Source: CAKSFT01 sp045544615 (lineage in GTDB: Bacteria > Bacillota > Clostridia > UBA1381). Taken from it: a stretch of 64,000 bases of DNA. Under the pieces are notes generated by a model that saw nothing but the letters and a program-made list of their open reading frames with translations, ran no database searches and was not told where the DNA came from. Location of the stretch: NCBI GenBank assembly GCA_045544615.1, contig JAZPZI010000014.1:1-64000 (forward strand), in the 5' to 3' direction. Of the stretch, positions 33,131-42,817 are shown piece by piece. A program made the translations under genes and the position numbers. The first letter of the stretch is position 1, and every line of letters starts with the position of its first letter.

Positions 33131-34042
33131 TTATTCCTCAAACAGTGCCTTTGCAAAATCTGCAGGGTTAAATTCCTGCAAATCGTCGATTCCCTCACCT
33201 ACTCCGACGAATTTTACTGGAATCTGTTGTTCCTTTGAAATCGCAACCACAACTCCGCCCTTAGCTGTACCGTCGAGCTTTGTCAGGATTATACCGGTAA
33301 TATCGGCAGTCTCGCCGAATAGCTTTGCCTGGGACAGTGCATTCTGACCCGTTGTTGCATCGAGTACCAAAAGCACCTCTTTTGATGCACCGGGAAGTTC
33401 CTTTTCGATTACCCTTGCAATCTTATTGAGCTCTGCCATAAGGTTCTTTTTGTTGTGGAGTCTGCCTGCAGTATCACATATCAGAATATCAGCACCTCTT
33501 GCTTTTGCCGCAGTGCATGCATCAAACACAACCGCCGCCGGGTCACTGTTCTCCTGATGCTTTATGATTTCGCATCCCGAGCGTGATGCCCACACATCAA
33601 GCTGGTCTATTGCGGCGGCACGGAAGGTATCGGCAGCCGCAAGCAAAACCTTCTTCCCCTCGGCCTTATAGTGCGAGGCAAGCTTTCCTATGCTTGTAGT
33701 CTTTCCCACTCCGTTTACGCCTATTACAAGAACTACCGACGGTGTTCCTTCCAAATGCATTGAAGTGTCATTCTCGACAAGGATTTCAGTTATAATATCT
33801 CGGAGCTCTACCTTTACATCTTCTGCTTCACTCAATCTTTTTGTTTTTACCCTGTCACGAAGCTCTCCAATGATATAGTCGGTTGTCTCAACACCCAAAT
33901 CGGATAGTATGAGTGCATCCTCTAACTCTTCAAAAAACTCCTCGTCAATCTTTACAAAAACCTTGAACACCGAGTTTACCTGCTCGGCAATGGCGTTTCT
34001 CGTCTTTGAAAGACCGCCCTTTAATTTCTCGAAAAATCCCAT
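33131..34042 (-). CDS. ftsY: Signal recognition particle receptor FtsY
   Basis: 303 aa SRP GTPase with N and G domains and only a very short acidic A region, as usual in Gram-positives. G1 GVNGVGKTTSIGKLA, DTFRAAAIDQL, G3 DTAGRLHN, G4 TKLDGTAKGG. Receives ribosome-SRP complexes at the membrane. Downstream of smc by 14 bp in the conserved rnc-smc-ftsY order. Confidence 0.97.
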   Translation of the reverse strand: MGFFEKLKGGLSKTRNAIAEQVNSVFKVFVKIDEEFFEELEDALILSDLGVETTDYIIGELRDRVKTKRLSEAEDVKVELRDIITEILVENDTSMHLEGTPSVVLVIGVNGVGKTTSIGKLASHYKAEGKKVLLAAADTFRAAAIDQLDVWASRSGCEIIKHQENSDPAAVVFDACTAAKARGADILICDTAGRLHNKKNLMAELNKIARVIEKELPGASKEVLLVLDATTGQNALSQAKLFGETADITGIILTKLDGTAKGGVVVAISKEQQIPVKFVGVGEGIDDLQEFNPADFAKALFEE

Positions 34043-34056
34043 TTCTATTCCTTTCC

Positions 34057-37000
34057 TTAACCAATCATTTCGTCTGTTACGTCGTCAATATGCAGGCTCA
34101 AAAGCTTTGTTACACCCTTTTCCTGCATTGTAACACCGTACATAATATTTGATGCTTCCATTGTACCACGTCTGTGAGTGATAACTATAAACTGTGTCTT
34201 TGACAGATAATTTTTAAGATATGTCGCAAATCGTGATACATTTACATCATCGAGTGCCGCATCAATCTCGTCCAGGATACAGAACGGTGTCGGTTTTACC
34301 TCGAGTATCGCAAAAAGCAAAGCTATTGCAATAAACGACTTTTCACCGCCCGAATAGAGGTTGATATTCTGCAATCCCTTACCCGGGAGCTGAACTTCAA
34401 TCTCGATTCCGCTTTCCATAACATCATCGGGGTCAGAAAGATATAGTCTTCCACGTCCGCCGCCGAAAAGTTCACGGAACACATTTGAAAAGCTCTTGTT
34501 GATTTCCTCAAAGTTCTTTTTGAAGTGCTCTTCCATAAGCTCCTGAACAGATGCAATAACCTTGTTGAGGTTATCCTGTGACTTTTCAAGGTCTGCTTTT
34601 TGAGTGGACAAAAAGTCGTATCTTTCCTTTGAAGCTGCGTATTCCTCGATAGCGTCAAGGTTTACGCTTCCGAGATTCTTAATCTTTCTGTGGAGCTCGT
34701 CTGCACGCTCTGATGCTTCCTTTACATTTTCAATCTCGAGTGCATGTTCTGCCGCACTTGTGCGGGTAAGCTCATAGTTGTTCCATAGCTTATTGATGAT
34801 TGCCTCTGCTTCGAGCTCAAGCTTGGTAAGCTTATTCTCAACCTTTGAAAGTTCCTGCTGGAGAAGAATCATCTTATCAGTCAAGTCCTTGTTCTCATTC
34901 TGGATGCCCTTTAAGCCCTCAACAACACCCTCTTTTTCCGCTTCAATCTTCTCAATTTCTGATTTGATGCTATCCGAGAGTTCTTTGAGTTTTGCAATCT
35001 CAACAGTCTTTTCTTCTATTCTCTTTTCAAGCTCACTGCTCATTTGTTTATATGCATCAATATCCGCCTTCTTTGACTCGATGCTTGCAAGGCTTTCTGC
35101 GATAGAATTATTGAGCGAAACCACAAGCGAGCGCAAACTCTCAATATCCTTCTCTACCGTTCTCAAATAGAGAGTCTCGTCCATAAGTTCTTTTGCCTTT
35201 TCATCCTTCCGGCGGTTGATTTCCTCGTATTCTTCCTCAAGAGAATTGCTCTTTTCGGTCAATTCCGCAATCTCGTTTTCGCACTTTCTTATATCGGCGA
35301 TAAGCTTTGCAACATCCTCGCCCGATGCCGAGAGCTGTTTTTCAATCTCTGCAAGCTCGCCTGCGAGTGATTTTTCCGATTCGCCACTGTTTTTGAGTGT
35401 ATTCTCAAGATGCTCGAGAGTATTTTTCAGAATCAGGCAATCGTTTTCATATTCACGCAAAAGCGGCATATACGAGGACAACTGAACCTCTGTACCCGAG
35501 AGTTCTGCCTCCTGATCTGCTATATCCTTTTTGAGTTTTGCGATGAGGTCATTTAATTCCTTAACCTCACGTTCAAGCTTCTTGATTTCGTTTCCACGTG
35601 ACAAGATACCGCTTGATTTATTCACACTACCGCCGCTGATTGAGCCGCCCGGATTCAGGATATCTCCGTCCTTTGTAACAAGCTTATAGCGGTATTTTGT
35701 CTTTTTGGCAAATGCGATTGCATTGTCGATATTATCAAACACAATAACCCTGCCCAAAAGGCTCTTTATAATACCGTCATACTTTTTATCGAACTTGATA
35801 AGCTTTGATGCAACACCCTCAAAGCCCTTTTCCTTCGCAATTTCCTTTTCATCATCAAGGTCCTTGCCTGTAACAGAACTGATTGGCAAGAATGTTGCTC
35901 GTCCGCCCTTGGTGCTTCTCAGGAACTCAATCGCTGCCTTTGCATCGTCTTCCGATTCAACAACGATGTTCTGCAGTGCTCCGCCGAGTGCTGCCTCGAT
36001 TGCGACAACATACTCATCACCCACATCAATGAGTCCCGAAACTGTGCCGAAAATTGTGTATTTCCTGAGTTCAGGCGCTTTCAAGACTGCTTTTACACTC
36101 TTGAAGAATCCGTCATATTCATTTTCCATATCCTCAAGCATTCTCTTTTTAGAGTGCTTTGAATTGAACGCAAGCTGGCTTTCTGCGAGCTCTTCCTTCA
36201 TCTTCGCAACCGATTGTAAAAGTTCTGCTTTCTTTGCTTCCTGGGTTTCTACCCTTTCCTGCATTGCAGTCAGCTTTTCTTCGGTTTTCACAATTTCTGT
36301 GCGGGTCTTTTCTATCTCGGTTTTTGTATTATCGTTATTCTCGCCGTAGTTTCTGATTTCGGTCTCAACCGCCTCACGGCGTTCCAAAAAGCTTCTTCTC
36401 AAAGCCTCCATACCCGACATATCGGCTCTTTTTTCTGCTACATCGTTCATCTTTTCGATGATGTTTGCCTTGATAGAGTCGATTTCACGTCTGGTCTCTG
36501 TGAGCTTATCGAATATCTGCTCGTTTTCCTCCTGAACCTTAGAAAAACCGTCTAAGAGTGATTTTGATTCCTCTTCTTTTTTTACAATTTCTGCTTCTGT
36601 CTCGGTTATCCTTAACTTGGTTGATGCGATTCTTTCTTCGAGTTCTCCGATTTCGGTTTTAATTCTTTCAGAAATTGTATCGTTATTCTTTATATCGTTT
36701 TCGCAAATCGAAATATCCTTTGTCTCGGATGCAATCTGGGCCTCATTTTCCATAAGCTCGGCATTCTTTTTAGCCTGGAGTTCGTCCTTTTCCTTGCTCT
36801 GTTCATAAAGGCTGTTGCGCTTTCTCTCGATATCGCCTTCCTTGCCCTTTAACTCAAGGATTTCGTCGCTGATGCTTTCAAAAAGCTCACGGCTCTTCTT
36901 GGTTTCGTCATCGTTCTTTTCGAGATTTATAAGGCACATACTTACATCAAGGCCCTTGAACTCGTCATAGAGCTCCATATATTTTCTTGCCTTTTTCGCC

Positions 37001-37623
37001 TGATTCTCCAACGGTCCAAGCTGACGCTCAAGCTCTGCTGTGATGTCATTGATTCTGACAAGATTTTCCTTAACGCCTGCAAGCTTTCGCTCTGCCTCGT
37101 CCTTTCTGTGCTTATACTTTGATACTCCTGCTGCTTCCTCGAAAAAGCTTCGTCTGTCCTCGGCTTTGGTTGATAAAATCTTTGATACATTTCCCTGACC
37201 GATTATTGAATATCCGTCACGGCCAAGACCTGTATCCATAAACAGCTCCTGAACATCTCTTAAGCGGCAGTTTGCACGGTTAATCTGATAAACACTCTCG
37301 CCCGAGCGTGTGATTCGTCTTGTTACAACAACCTCGTCAAACTCGATCGGGAAAATTCTTGATGAGTTATCAAGCACAAGGCTTACCTCGGCAAAGTTTA
37401 CCTGCTTTCTGCTCTCTGTTCCGGCAAAGATAACATCCTGCATATTAGAGCCACGAAGACTCTTTATGCTCATCTCGCCCATAACCCAACGTATAGCGTC
37501 AGAAATATTACTCTTTCCGCTACCGTTAGGGCCGACTACCGATGTTACGCCCTGTCCGAAATCAAGCACTGTCTTATCGGCAAAGGACTTAAACCCTTGC
37601 AATTCCAATCTCTTTAAATACAA
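34057..37623 (-). CDS. smc: Chromosome segregation protein SMC
   Basis: 1188 aa, full length. Head: Walker A GPNGSGKSN at about residue 32, long coiled coils, hinge domain at about 500-680 (GTVSGLIDVGDEYVVAIEAALGG region), second coiled coil, then signature YSGGEKSFIAIAL and Walker B FCILDEIDAALDD. Forms condensin with ScpA/ScpB, which are not in the window. Most reading frames on the opposite strand here are shadows of its coiled coil. Confidence 0.98.
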   Translation of the reverse strand: MYLKRLELQGFKSFADKTVLDFGQGVTSVVGPNGSGKSNISDAIRWVMGEMSIKSLRGSNMQDVIFAGTESRKQVNFAEVSLVLDNSSRIFPIEFDEVVVTRRITRSGESVYQINRANCRLRDVQELFMDTGLGRDGYSIIGQGNVSKILSTKAEDRRSFFEEAAGVSKYKHRKDEAERKLAGVKENLVRINDITAELERQLGPLENQAKKARKYMELYDEFKGLDVSMCLINLEKNDDETKKSRELFESISDEILELKGKEGDIERKRNSLYEQSKEKDELQAKKNAELMENEAQIASETKDISICENDIKNNDTISERIKTEIGELEERIASTKLRITETEAEIVKKEEESKSLLDGFSKVQEENEQIFDKLTETRREIDSIKANIIEKMNDVAEKRADMSGMEALRRSFLERREAVETEIRNYGENNDNTKTEIEKTRTEIVKTEEKLTAMQERVETQEAKKAELLQSVAKMKEELAESQLAFNSKHSKKRMLEDMENEYDGFFKSVKAVLKAPELRKYTIFGTVSGLIDVGDEYVVAIEAALGGALQNIVVESEDDAKAAIEFLRSTKGGRATFLPISSVTGKDLDDEKEIAKEKGFEGVASKLIKFDKKYDGIIKSLLGRVIVFDNIDNAIAFAKKTKYRYKLVTKDGDILNPGGSISGGSVNKSSGILSRGNEIKKLEREVKELNDLIAKLKKDIADQEAELSGTEVQLSSYMPLLREYENDCLILKNTLEHLENTLKNSGESEKSLAGELAEIEKQLSASGEDVAKLIADIRKCENEIAELTEKSNSLEEEYEEINRRKDEKAKELMDETLYLRTVEKDIESLRSLVVSLNNSIAESLASIESKKADIDAYKQMSSELEKRIEEKTVEIAKLKELSDSIKSEIEKIEAEKEGVVEGLKGIQNENKDLTDKMILLQQELSKVENKLTKLELEAEAIINKLWNNYELTRTSAAEHALEIENVKEASERADELHRKIKNLGSVNLDAIEEYAASKERYDFLSTQKADLEKSQDNLNKVIASVQELMEEHFKKNFEEINKSFSNVFRELFGGGRGRLYLSDPDDVMESGIEIEVQLPGKGLQNINLYSGGEKSFIAIALLFAILEVKPTPFCILDEIDAALDDVNVSRFATYLKNYLSKTQFIVITHRRGTMEASNIMYGVTMQEKGVTKLLSLHIDDVTDEMIG

Positions 37624-37629
37624 AGCTCC

Positions 37630-38640
37630 CTACTCCTTATCGTTTTCTATTCTGAATTCACCTTTTTTTACGGTATCGGATGCTACAATCTTCACCGTCA
37701 TTCCAAGGCTCTCATTTATCTTTTTTATATTTTCCCGTCTGTTACCGATTGCCTTCGATAAATCCACAGGATTTACAAATATTATCTTTTTGGATACTTC
37801 CACTCCCGAGAGTTTTTCCAAAAAATCCTCAAGGAAAATTCTCGACTCAACAAGCTCACGAAATGAACTGTGAAACGGGCCTGCCAAAAGCTTTCCGCCC
37901 GGCGAAATCTCGTCGGTAGTCATCAGGGCAATTCTGATTACACGGATATTTTCTGCTCTAAACCGCCTTAAAAGTTTTGCCGAAAGTTCTACCGCCGTAT
38001 CAAGTTCCTGTGGCTTATACTCACCATCTGAATACATCTCGGCAAGGCGGGTATCTTTTATAACAAGTGTCGGATAAATTCTTACACAGTCGGGTCTTAA
38101 TTTTATTATCTCCTCACAGGTCCTCTCAGCACCCTCGTCGGTATCGCCCGGGAGTCCTGTCATCATCTGCAGACCGAGCTCAAACCCGTATTCCTTAATA
38201 AGTGCTGATGCCTTTTTTACGTCCTCTGCTGTATGACCTCTGCCGCAAAGCTCAAGCACGCTATCATCCATACTCTGAACTCCGAGCTCAATTGCGGTTA
38301 CACCGAACTCTTTTAACTCGTCTAAAATTTCTCTTGTGATATAGTCCGGTCTTGTTGAGAGTCTGATTCCCGAAACCTTGCCTGACTTTATGTATCCCGA
38401 TGCAATCTCAAGATACCTTCTTCTCAAACTCTCCTCAATCCCTGTAAAGCTTCCTCCAAAAAATGCGATTTCCACCAGAGCATCCCCCGGGATAGTCAAA
38501 AGATGCTCCTCTATTGTTTTAACAGTTTCTTCTTCGTTTATCTCGCCGCCAACACCGGTAATATGCTTTTGATTACAAAAAACACAGTCAAACGGGCATC
38601 CGATATGCGGAACAAAAACGGGGATATTTATGTGCTTCAT
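37630..38640 (-). CDS. Radical SAM protein (Elp3-like family)
   Basis: 336 aa. [4Fe-4S] motif CPFDCVFC near residue 15-22 (CX3CX2C), then AFFGGSFTGIE, STRPDYI, ELGVQSMDD and LPGDTDEGA, typical of the Elp3/YhcC radical SAM group. No acetyltransferase domain follows, so it is not a full Elp3. It lies between rnc and smc, an arrangement common in Clostridia; its start overlaps the rnc stop by 4 bp. The reaction is unknown. Confidence 0.92.
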   Translation of the reverse strand: MKHINIPVFVPHIGCPFDCVFCNQKHITGVGGEINEEETVKTIEEHLLTIPGDALVEIAFFGGSFTGIEESLRRRYLEIASGYIKSGKVSGIRLSTRPDYITREILDELKEFGVTAIELGVQSMDDSVLELCGRGHTAEDVKKASALIKEYGFELGLQMMTGLPGDTDEGAERTCEEIIKLRPDCVRIYPTLVIKDTRLAEMYSDGEYKPQELDTAVELSAKLLRRFRAENIRVIRIALMTTDEISPGGKLLAGPFHSSFRELVESRIFLEDFLEKLSGVEVSKKIIFVNPVDLSKAIGNRRENIKKINESLGMTVKIVASDTVKKGEFRIENDKE

Positions 38641-39311
38641 TTTGCACCACCCAACGCATCAAGTGCACGCTCAGCCGCTGCCTGTTCCGCCTCTTTTTTG
38701 GTGTTACCCGAGCCTTCTGCCAATACCGCATCGTCCGACATTGCCGACACCACAAACACCTTTTTATGGTCGGGACCCTCTTCCCTTATCAGCTTATATG
38801 TGACCTTTTTGTGATCCTTTTGCATATGCTCCTGCAGTGCCGTTTTATAGTCACGGTAAAAGTCACCTTTTACGCCGTGTTTTAGTTTTTCTGCCATAAC
38901 ACTCAAAATTATCTTCTCGGCGGCATCAAAACCGCTGTCAAGATAAACAGCCGCAAATACAGCCTCGAGTGCATCGGAGAGAATTGAATTTCTCTCACGG
39001 CCGCCCTGTCTGTCTTCGCCGTGTCCGAGTCTTAAGACTCTGCCAAGGTCAAGCTCCTTTGCCACATCTGCCAAAGATTCTTCGCATACGAGCGAGGCTC
39101 TGATTTTAGAAAGTTTTCCTTCATTGACATTAGACATATTCTCGAAAAGATATCTGCTCACGGTCAGTCCTAACACCGAATCACCCAAAAATTCAAGGCG
39201 TTCGTTGCATTCGCAGTTGTTTTCATTAGCGTAGGAACTGTGTGTCAATGCCTGATGCAAAAGCTCCCGATTATTAAATTGATATCCCAGACACTCCTGA
39301 AACTTTCTCAT
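38637..39311 (-). CDS. rnc: Ribonuclease III
   Basis: 224 aa. Catalytic domain with NERLEFLGDSVLGLTVS, the RNase III signature, and DALEAVFAAVYLDSG; C-terminal double-stranded RNA-binding domain about 153-222 (YKTALQEHMQ...GSGNTKKEAEQAAAERAL). Processes rRNA precursors and structured mRNAs. First gene of the rnc-radical SAM-smc-ftsY group, downstream of the fab operon. Confidence 0.97.
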   Translation of the reverse strand: MRKFQECLGYQFNNRELLHQALTHSSYANENNCECNERLEFLGDSVLGLTVSRYLFENMSNVNEGKLSKIRASLVCEESLADVAKELDLGRVLRLGHGEDRQGGRERNSILSDALEAVFAAVYLDSGFDAAEKIILSVMAEKLKHGVKGDFYRDYKTALQEHMQKDHKKVTYKLIREEGPDHKKVFVVSAMSDDAVLAEGSGNTKKEAEQAAAERALDALGGAK

Positions 39312-39356
39312 AAAATCATTCCTTTTTCCCGAAAAATCATAACCTCATAAAATACG

Positions 39357-39400
39357 CCAAAAACCCCGTACACAAAAACCGCAGTTTTTGTGCCAGGGTT
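39357..39400 (-). terminator. Terminator after fabF
   Basis: 9-bp stem CACAAAAAC/GTTTTTGTG (39371-39379 with 39384-39392), extended by outer CCC/GGG pairing; on the minus strand it is followed by a run of five T after GGGG. It closes the fatty-acid operon before rnc. Confidence 0.7.
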
Positions 39401-39419
39401 TCTTAAAGCCAATCAGGCC

Positions 39420-40658
39420 TTAATCGCTATATTTTTTCAATACCAACGACGAGTTGTGACCGCCAAAACCAAGCGAGTTCGACATTGCATACTCAATCTG
39501 AACATTTCTTCCTTCATTCGGTACTATGTCGAGGTCACACTCAGGGTCAGGTGTTTCGTAGTTGATTGTTGCCGGAACATATCCGTCCTTTAGGGCATAC
39601 GCACAAACAATTGCCTCAATGCCACCTGCTGCACCCAGAAGATGACCTGTCATTGACTTTGTTGAGCTAACCATAACCTTGTTTGCGTGCTCACCCAATG
39701 CTGTCTTGATAGCAGAGGTCTCAAAGCTATCGTTATACTTTGTTGATGTTCCGTGTGCATTGATATAATCAATCTTATCAGGTGTGATACCTGCCGATTT
39801 GATTGCAAGCTCCATAGCCTTTGCACCACCTTCACCGCCAGGGATAGGGCTTGTGATGTGGTATGCATCGTTTGTGATGCCATAGCCTACAACCTCACAG
39901 ATGATTTCTGCGCCTCTTGCCTTTGCGTGTTCAAGTTCTTCCAGAACAACAAAGCCTGCACCCTCACCCATAACAAATCCGTCACGGTTTGCATCGAACG
40001 GACGTGACGCCTTTTTAGGATCATCATTGTTTGTAGACATAGCCTTCATACTGCAAAATCCTGCAAATGCAAGCGGAGTGATTGTTGCCTCGGCACCGCC
40101 TGCAACTATTGCATCACATTCGCCTCTTTTAATGATATGATAAGCGTTACCGATTGCATTTGTACCCGATGCACAAGCCGCAACAACATTTTCGTTTGCA
40201 CCTCTTGCACCGAACTTAATAGCAATCTGTGCCGCCGCCATATTTGAAATCATCATAGGCACAAAGAACGGGCTAACTCTTCCCGGACCACGGTCTTTTA
40301 ACATTCCGTGCTGATCTGCCATTGTCTCAATGCCGCCAACGCCCGAGCCTGTAATAACGCCGATTCTCCACGGATCTTCCTTTTCCATATCAAGTCCCGA
40401 ATTTTTCATTGCCTCAGATGCCGCAATAACACCAAACTGTGTGTAGCGGTCCATCTTACGGGCTTCCTTTTTATCTATATATTCTGTAGCGTCGAAGTCT
40501 TTAACTTCTGCTGCAATCTGACACTTGAATTCTTCTGTATCAAATAAAGTGATTTTATCTACTCCCGAAACACCTGCTTTTATCGATGTCCAGAACTCAT
40601 CGGCTGTCTTGCCGATAGGGGTGATTGCACCCACACCTGTTATAACTACTCTTTTCAT
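39420..40658 (-). CDS. fabF: 3-oxoacyl-ACP synthase II
   Basis: 412 aa condensing enzyme elongating acyl-ACP with malonyl-ACP. N-terminal MKRVVITGVGAITPIG, catalytic Cys in VAACASGTNAIG, His in INAHGTSTKYND and GHLLGAAGGIEA. The start at 40658 has AGGAG about 10 nt upstream; the frame extends to 40697 without a ribosome binding site. Last gene of the fab operon; an intercistronic hairpin separates it from acpP. Confidence 0.97.
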   Translation of the reverse strand: MKRVVITGVGAITPIGKTADEFWTSIKAGVSGVDKITLFDTEEFKCQIAAEVKDFDATEYIDKKEARKMDRYTQFGVIAASEAMKNSGLDMEKEDPWRIGVITGSGVGGIETMADQHGMLKDRGPGRVSPFFVPMMISNMAAAQIAIKFGARGANENVVAACASGTNAIGNAYHIIKRGECDAIVAGGAEATITPLAFAGFCSMKAMSTNNDDPKKASRPFDANRDGFVMGEGAGFVVLEELEHAKARGAEIICEVVGYGITNDAYHITSPIPGGEGGAKAMELAIKSAGITPDKIDYINAHGTSTKYNDSFETSAIKTALGEHANKVMVSSTKSMTGHLLGAAGGIEAIVCAYALKDGYVPATINYETPDPECDLDIVPNEGRNVQIEYAMSNSLGFGGHNSSLVLKKYSD

Positions 40659-40721
40659 ATCTATATAAACTCCTGTTTTTTTAATATATGTAAACAAATG
40701 ATAATTATTTTTGAAATCATC

Positions 40722-40746
40722 GGCTGCAGGCTTTTGACCTGCAGCC
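40722..40746. other. Intercistronic hairpin between acpP and fabF
   Basis: Perfect 9-bp GC-rich stem GGCTGCAGG/CCTGCAGCC with a 7-nt loop, 16 bp after the acpP stop. No T run follows on the minus strand, so a processing or 3'-stabilising structure, or a weak partial terminator, is more likely than full termination. Confidence 0.65.
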
Positions 40747-40762
40747 TTTATTTCTACTTGGA

Positions 40763-40987
40763 TTAAAGATTCTTAATATAATTAACTGCATCTCCAACTG
40801 TAGAAATCTTTTCTGCTTCAGAGTCAGGGATTTCAATATCGAACTCTGTTTCAAAACCCATAATAAGCTCAACAATGTCCAATGAGTCAGCACCAAGGTC
40901 TTCAACAAATGAAGCTTCCATAGTAACCTCTGATTCATCTACTCCTAACTGATCAACGATAACCTGCTTAACCTTTTCAAATTCCAT
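40763..40987 (-). CDS. acpP: Acyl carrier protein
   Basis: 74 aa acidic four-helix protein. The DLGADSLDIVELIM motif holds the Ser that receives 4'-phosphopantetheine. Strong GGGAGGTG ribosome binding site. Located between fabG and fabF, a usual position. Confidence 0.97.
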   Translation of the reverse strand: MEFEKVKQVIVDQLGVDESEVTMEASFVEDLGADSLDIVELIMGFETEFDIEIPDSEAEKISTVGDAVNYIKNL

Positions 40988-41045
40988 TTATTTCACCTCC
41001 CTAAAATATTTTTAAATCTTAACAACGGGGTTTTCCGTTGCCAAT

Positions 41046-41786
41046 TTACATAACCAATCCACCGTCAACGTTTATCGTCTGACCTGTGATGTAGCCCGAC
41101 ATATCGGAGGCAAGGAACAATACTGCCTTTGCCACATCCTCGGTTTTACCGAATCTTGATAACGGTATTGCATCAAAATATGCTTTTTTAACATTCTCAT
41201 CCAAAACATCGGTCATATGCGACTCGATGAAACCCGGCGCTACCGCATTACAACGGATATTTCTTGTAGAAAATTCTTTTGCAACAGTCTTTGTCAGACC
41301 TATAAGACCTGCCTTTGATGCAACATAGTTTGCCTGGCCCGCATTTCCCATCACCCCAACGATTGAGGCAATATTTATAATCGAGCCGCTACGCTTTTTC
41401 ATCATCGGTCTTACTGCCGCCTTTATGCAGTTAAATGCGCCCTTTAAATTTATGTCCATAACTGTATCCCAGTCGTCCTCTGACATTCTTATCATAAGCC
41501 CGTCACGGGTGATGCCTGCGTTGTTGACCAGAATATCCACTCCACCAAATTCCTCTACAGTTTTCGAAACCAGATTTTCAACATCCTCTGTGTTTCTTAC
41601 ATCGCCTCTGACTACGATAGCTTTAACACCCAAAGCTTCAACTTCGGCCTTGGCTTCGTCTGCATAATCAGAACCCGGTATATCATTTATAACTATATCA
41701 GCCCCGGCCTCGGCAAGCTTTAGAGCAATCGCCTTTCCTATACCACGTCCGGCACCGGTTATAATCGCAACTTTTCCTTTTAACAT
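41046..41786 (-). CDS. fabG: 3-oxoacyl-ACP reductase
   Basis: 246 aa short-chain dehydrogenase using NADPH. TGAGRGIGKAIA nucleotide loop, NNAG, the catalytic Ser of NIASIVG, YVASKAG (Tyr/Lys), and the C-terminal GYITGQTINVDGGLVM typical of FabG. It appears to have its own promoter (41836-41864) in addition to read-through from fapR. Confidence 0.97.
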   Translation of the reverse strand: MLKGKVAIITGAGRGIGKAIALKLAEAGADIVINDIPGSDYADEAKAEVEALGVKAIVVRGDVRNTEDVENLVSKTVEEFGGVDILVNNAGITRDGLMIRMSEDDWDTVMDINLKGAFNCIKAAVRPMMKKRSGSIINIASIVGVMGNAGQANYVASKAGLIGLTKTVAKEFSTRNIRCNAVAPGFIESHMTDVLDENVKKAYFDAIPLSRFGKTEDVAKAVLFLASDMSGYITGQTINVDGGLVM

Positions 41787-41816
41787 TATATCATACCCTT
41801 TCTTTGCATTATACGA

Positions 41817-41835
41817 AATAGGTACTTACCCTATT
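41817..41835. promoter_or_regulatory. Imperfect palindrome downstream of the fabG -10 box (candidate FapR site)
   Basis: AATAGGTACTTACCCTATT is an imperfect palindrome. On the minus strand it contains AGTACCTA, which resembles the known FapR half-site TTAGTACC. It touches the -10 box of the internal promoter, the same placement as the clear FapR box before fapR. The match is partial. Confidence 0.4.
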
Positions 41836-41864
41836 ATTTTATACAATATTTTGTGATTTGTAAA
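41836..41864 (-). promoter_or_regulatory. Internal promoter before fabG
   Basis: On the minus strand TTTACA (41864-41859), 17 bp, TAAAAT (41841-41836), in the 84-bp fabD-fabG gap. Confidence 0.65.
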
Positions 41865-41870
41865 GAGGTT

Positions 41871-42812
41871 TTACACAATTTCTTGGATTGATGATAAAGT
41901 TTTTTCCAAACTTTCGCAATCCTCAACATTGAAAATGCGGACATCTTTGTCAATCTTCTTGATAAAGCCCGATAAAGCCTTGCCCGGTCCAACCTCAACA
42001 AATGTATCCACTCCGTCGGCAATCATGCGTCTTACGCTTTCTTCCCATTTTACAGAGCTTGAAACCTGTCTTTTCAAAAGGTCTTTGACTTCCGACTCAT
42101 CACCGATATAATCTGCAGTAACATTTGTCACTACCGGAATGGTCATATCAGAAAGCTCAACATTTTCAAGTTCTGCTGCGAGCTTTTCTCCGGCACCTTT
42201 CAACATACTGCAGTGAAACGGTGCAGAAACTGCAAGCATCATCGCTCTTTTTGCACCCATCTCCTTTGCAATCTCGCAAGCCTTCTCAACCGCTTTAACT
42301 TCACCTGAGACTACAATCTGTCCCGGGCAGTTGAAGTTTGCAGGCTCACAAATTCCAACATCCGATGCTTTTTTTGCACACTCTGTTACGCTATCTGCAT
42401 CAAGACCGAGAATAGCCGCCATAGCACCAACGCCCTCGGGCACTTCCTCCTGCATGAACTTACCACGTTTTTTGACAAGTCTTACGCCATCGGCAAACCC
42501 GATTGTACCCGATGCGATGTGTGCAGAATACTCACCAAGGCTCAAACCTGCAACCACATCAGGCTTTACGCCTTTTTCCACAAGAACTCTGTATGCCGCA
42601 ACACTCATAGTTACAACCGCAGGCTGTGTGTTTTCTGTCAGCATCAGGGTTTCTTCATCGCCATTAAAAATCATATCCTCGATACTGAAGCCCAAAGCCT
42701 CAGTGCTCTCGGAAAATGTCTTTTTCGCAACCTCGAAGTTGTCGCAAAGGTCACGGCCCATTCCAATCTTCTGGGCACCCTGTCCTGAAAATACAAATGC
42801 AATCTTTCCCAT
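41871..42812 (-). CDS. fabD: Malonyl-CoA:ACP malonyltransferase
   Basis: 313 aa. FSGQGAQKIGMGRDL start, nucleophile motif GLSLGEYSAH (Leu where many enzymes have His before the Ser), Arg of MQEEVPEG region and the catalytic His in SAPFHCSML. Loads malonyl groups on AcpP. AGAGGTAAG ribosome binding site; 5 bp downstream of fabK. Confidence 0.97.
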   Translation of the reverse strand: MGKIAFVFSGQGAQKIGMGRDLCDNFEVAKKTFSESTEALGFSIEDMIFNGDEETLMLTENTQPAVVTMSVAAYRVLVEKGVKPDVVAGLSLGEYSAHIASGTIGFADGVRLVKKRGKFMQEEVPEGVGAMAAILGLDADSVTECAKKASDVGICEPANFNCPGQIVVSGEVKAVEKACEIAKEMGAKRAMMLAVSAPFHCSMLKGAGEKLAAELENVELSDMTIPVVTNVTADYIGDESEVKDLLKRQVSSSVKWEESVRRMIADGVDTFVEVGPGKALSGFIKKIDKDVRIFNVEDCESLEKTLSSIQEIV

Positions 42813-42817
42813 ACTTC

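Noticed and set aside
35705..36349. 214-codon reading frame opposite smc
   Set aside because: Ser/Phe/Leu-rich complement of a coiled-coil gene, no start signals.
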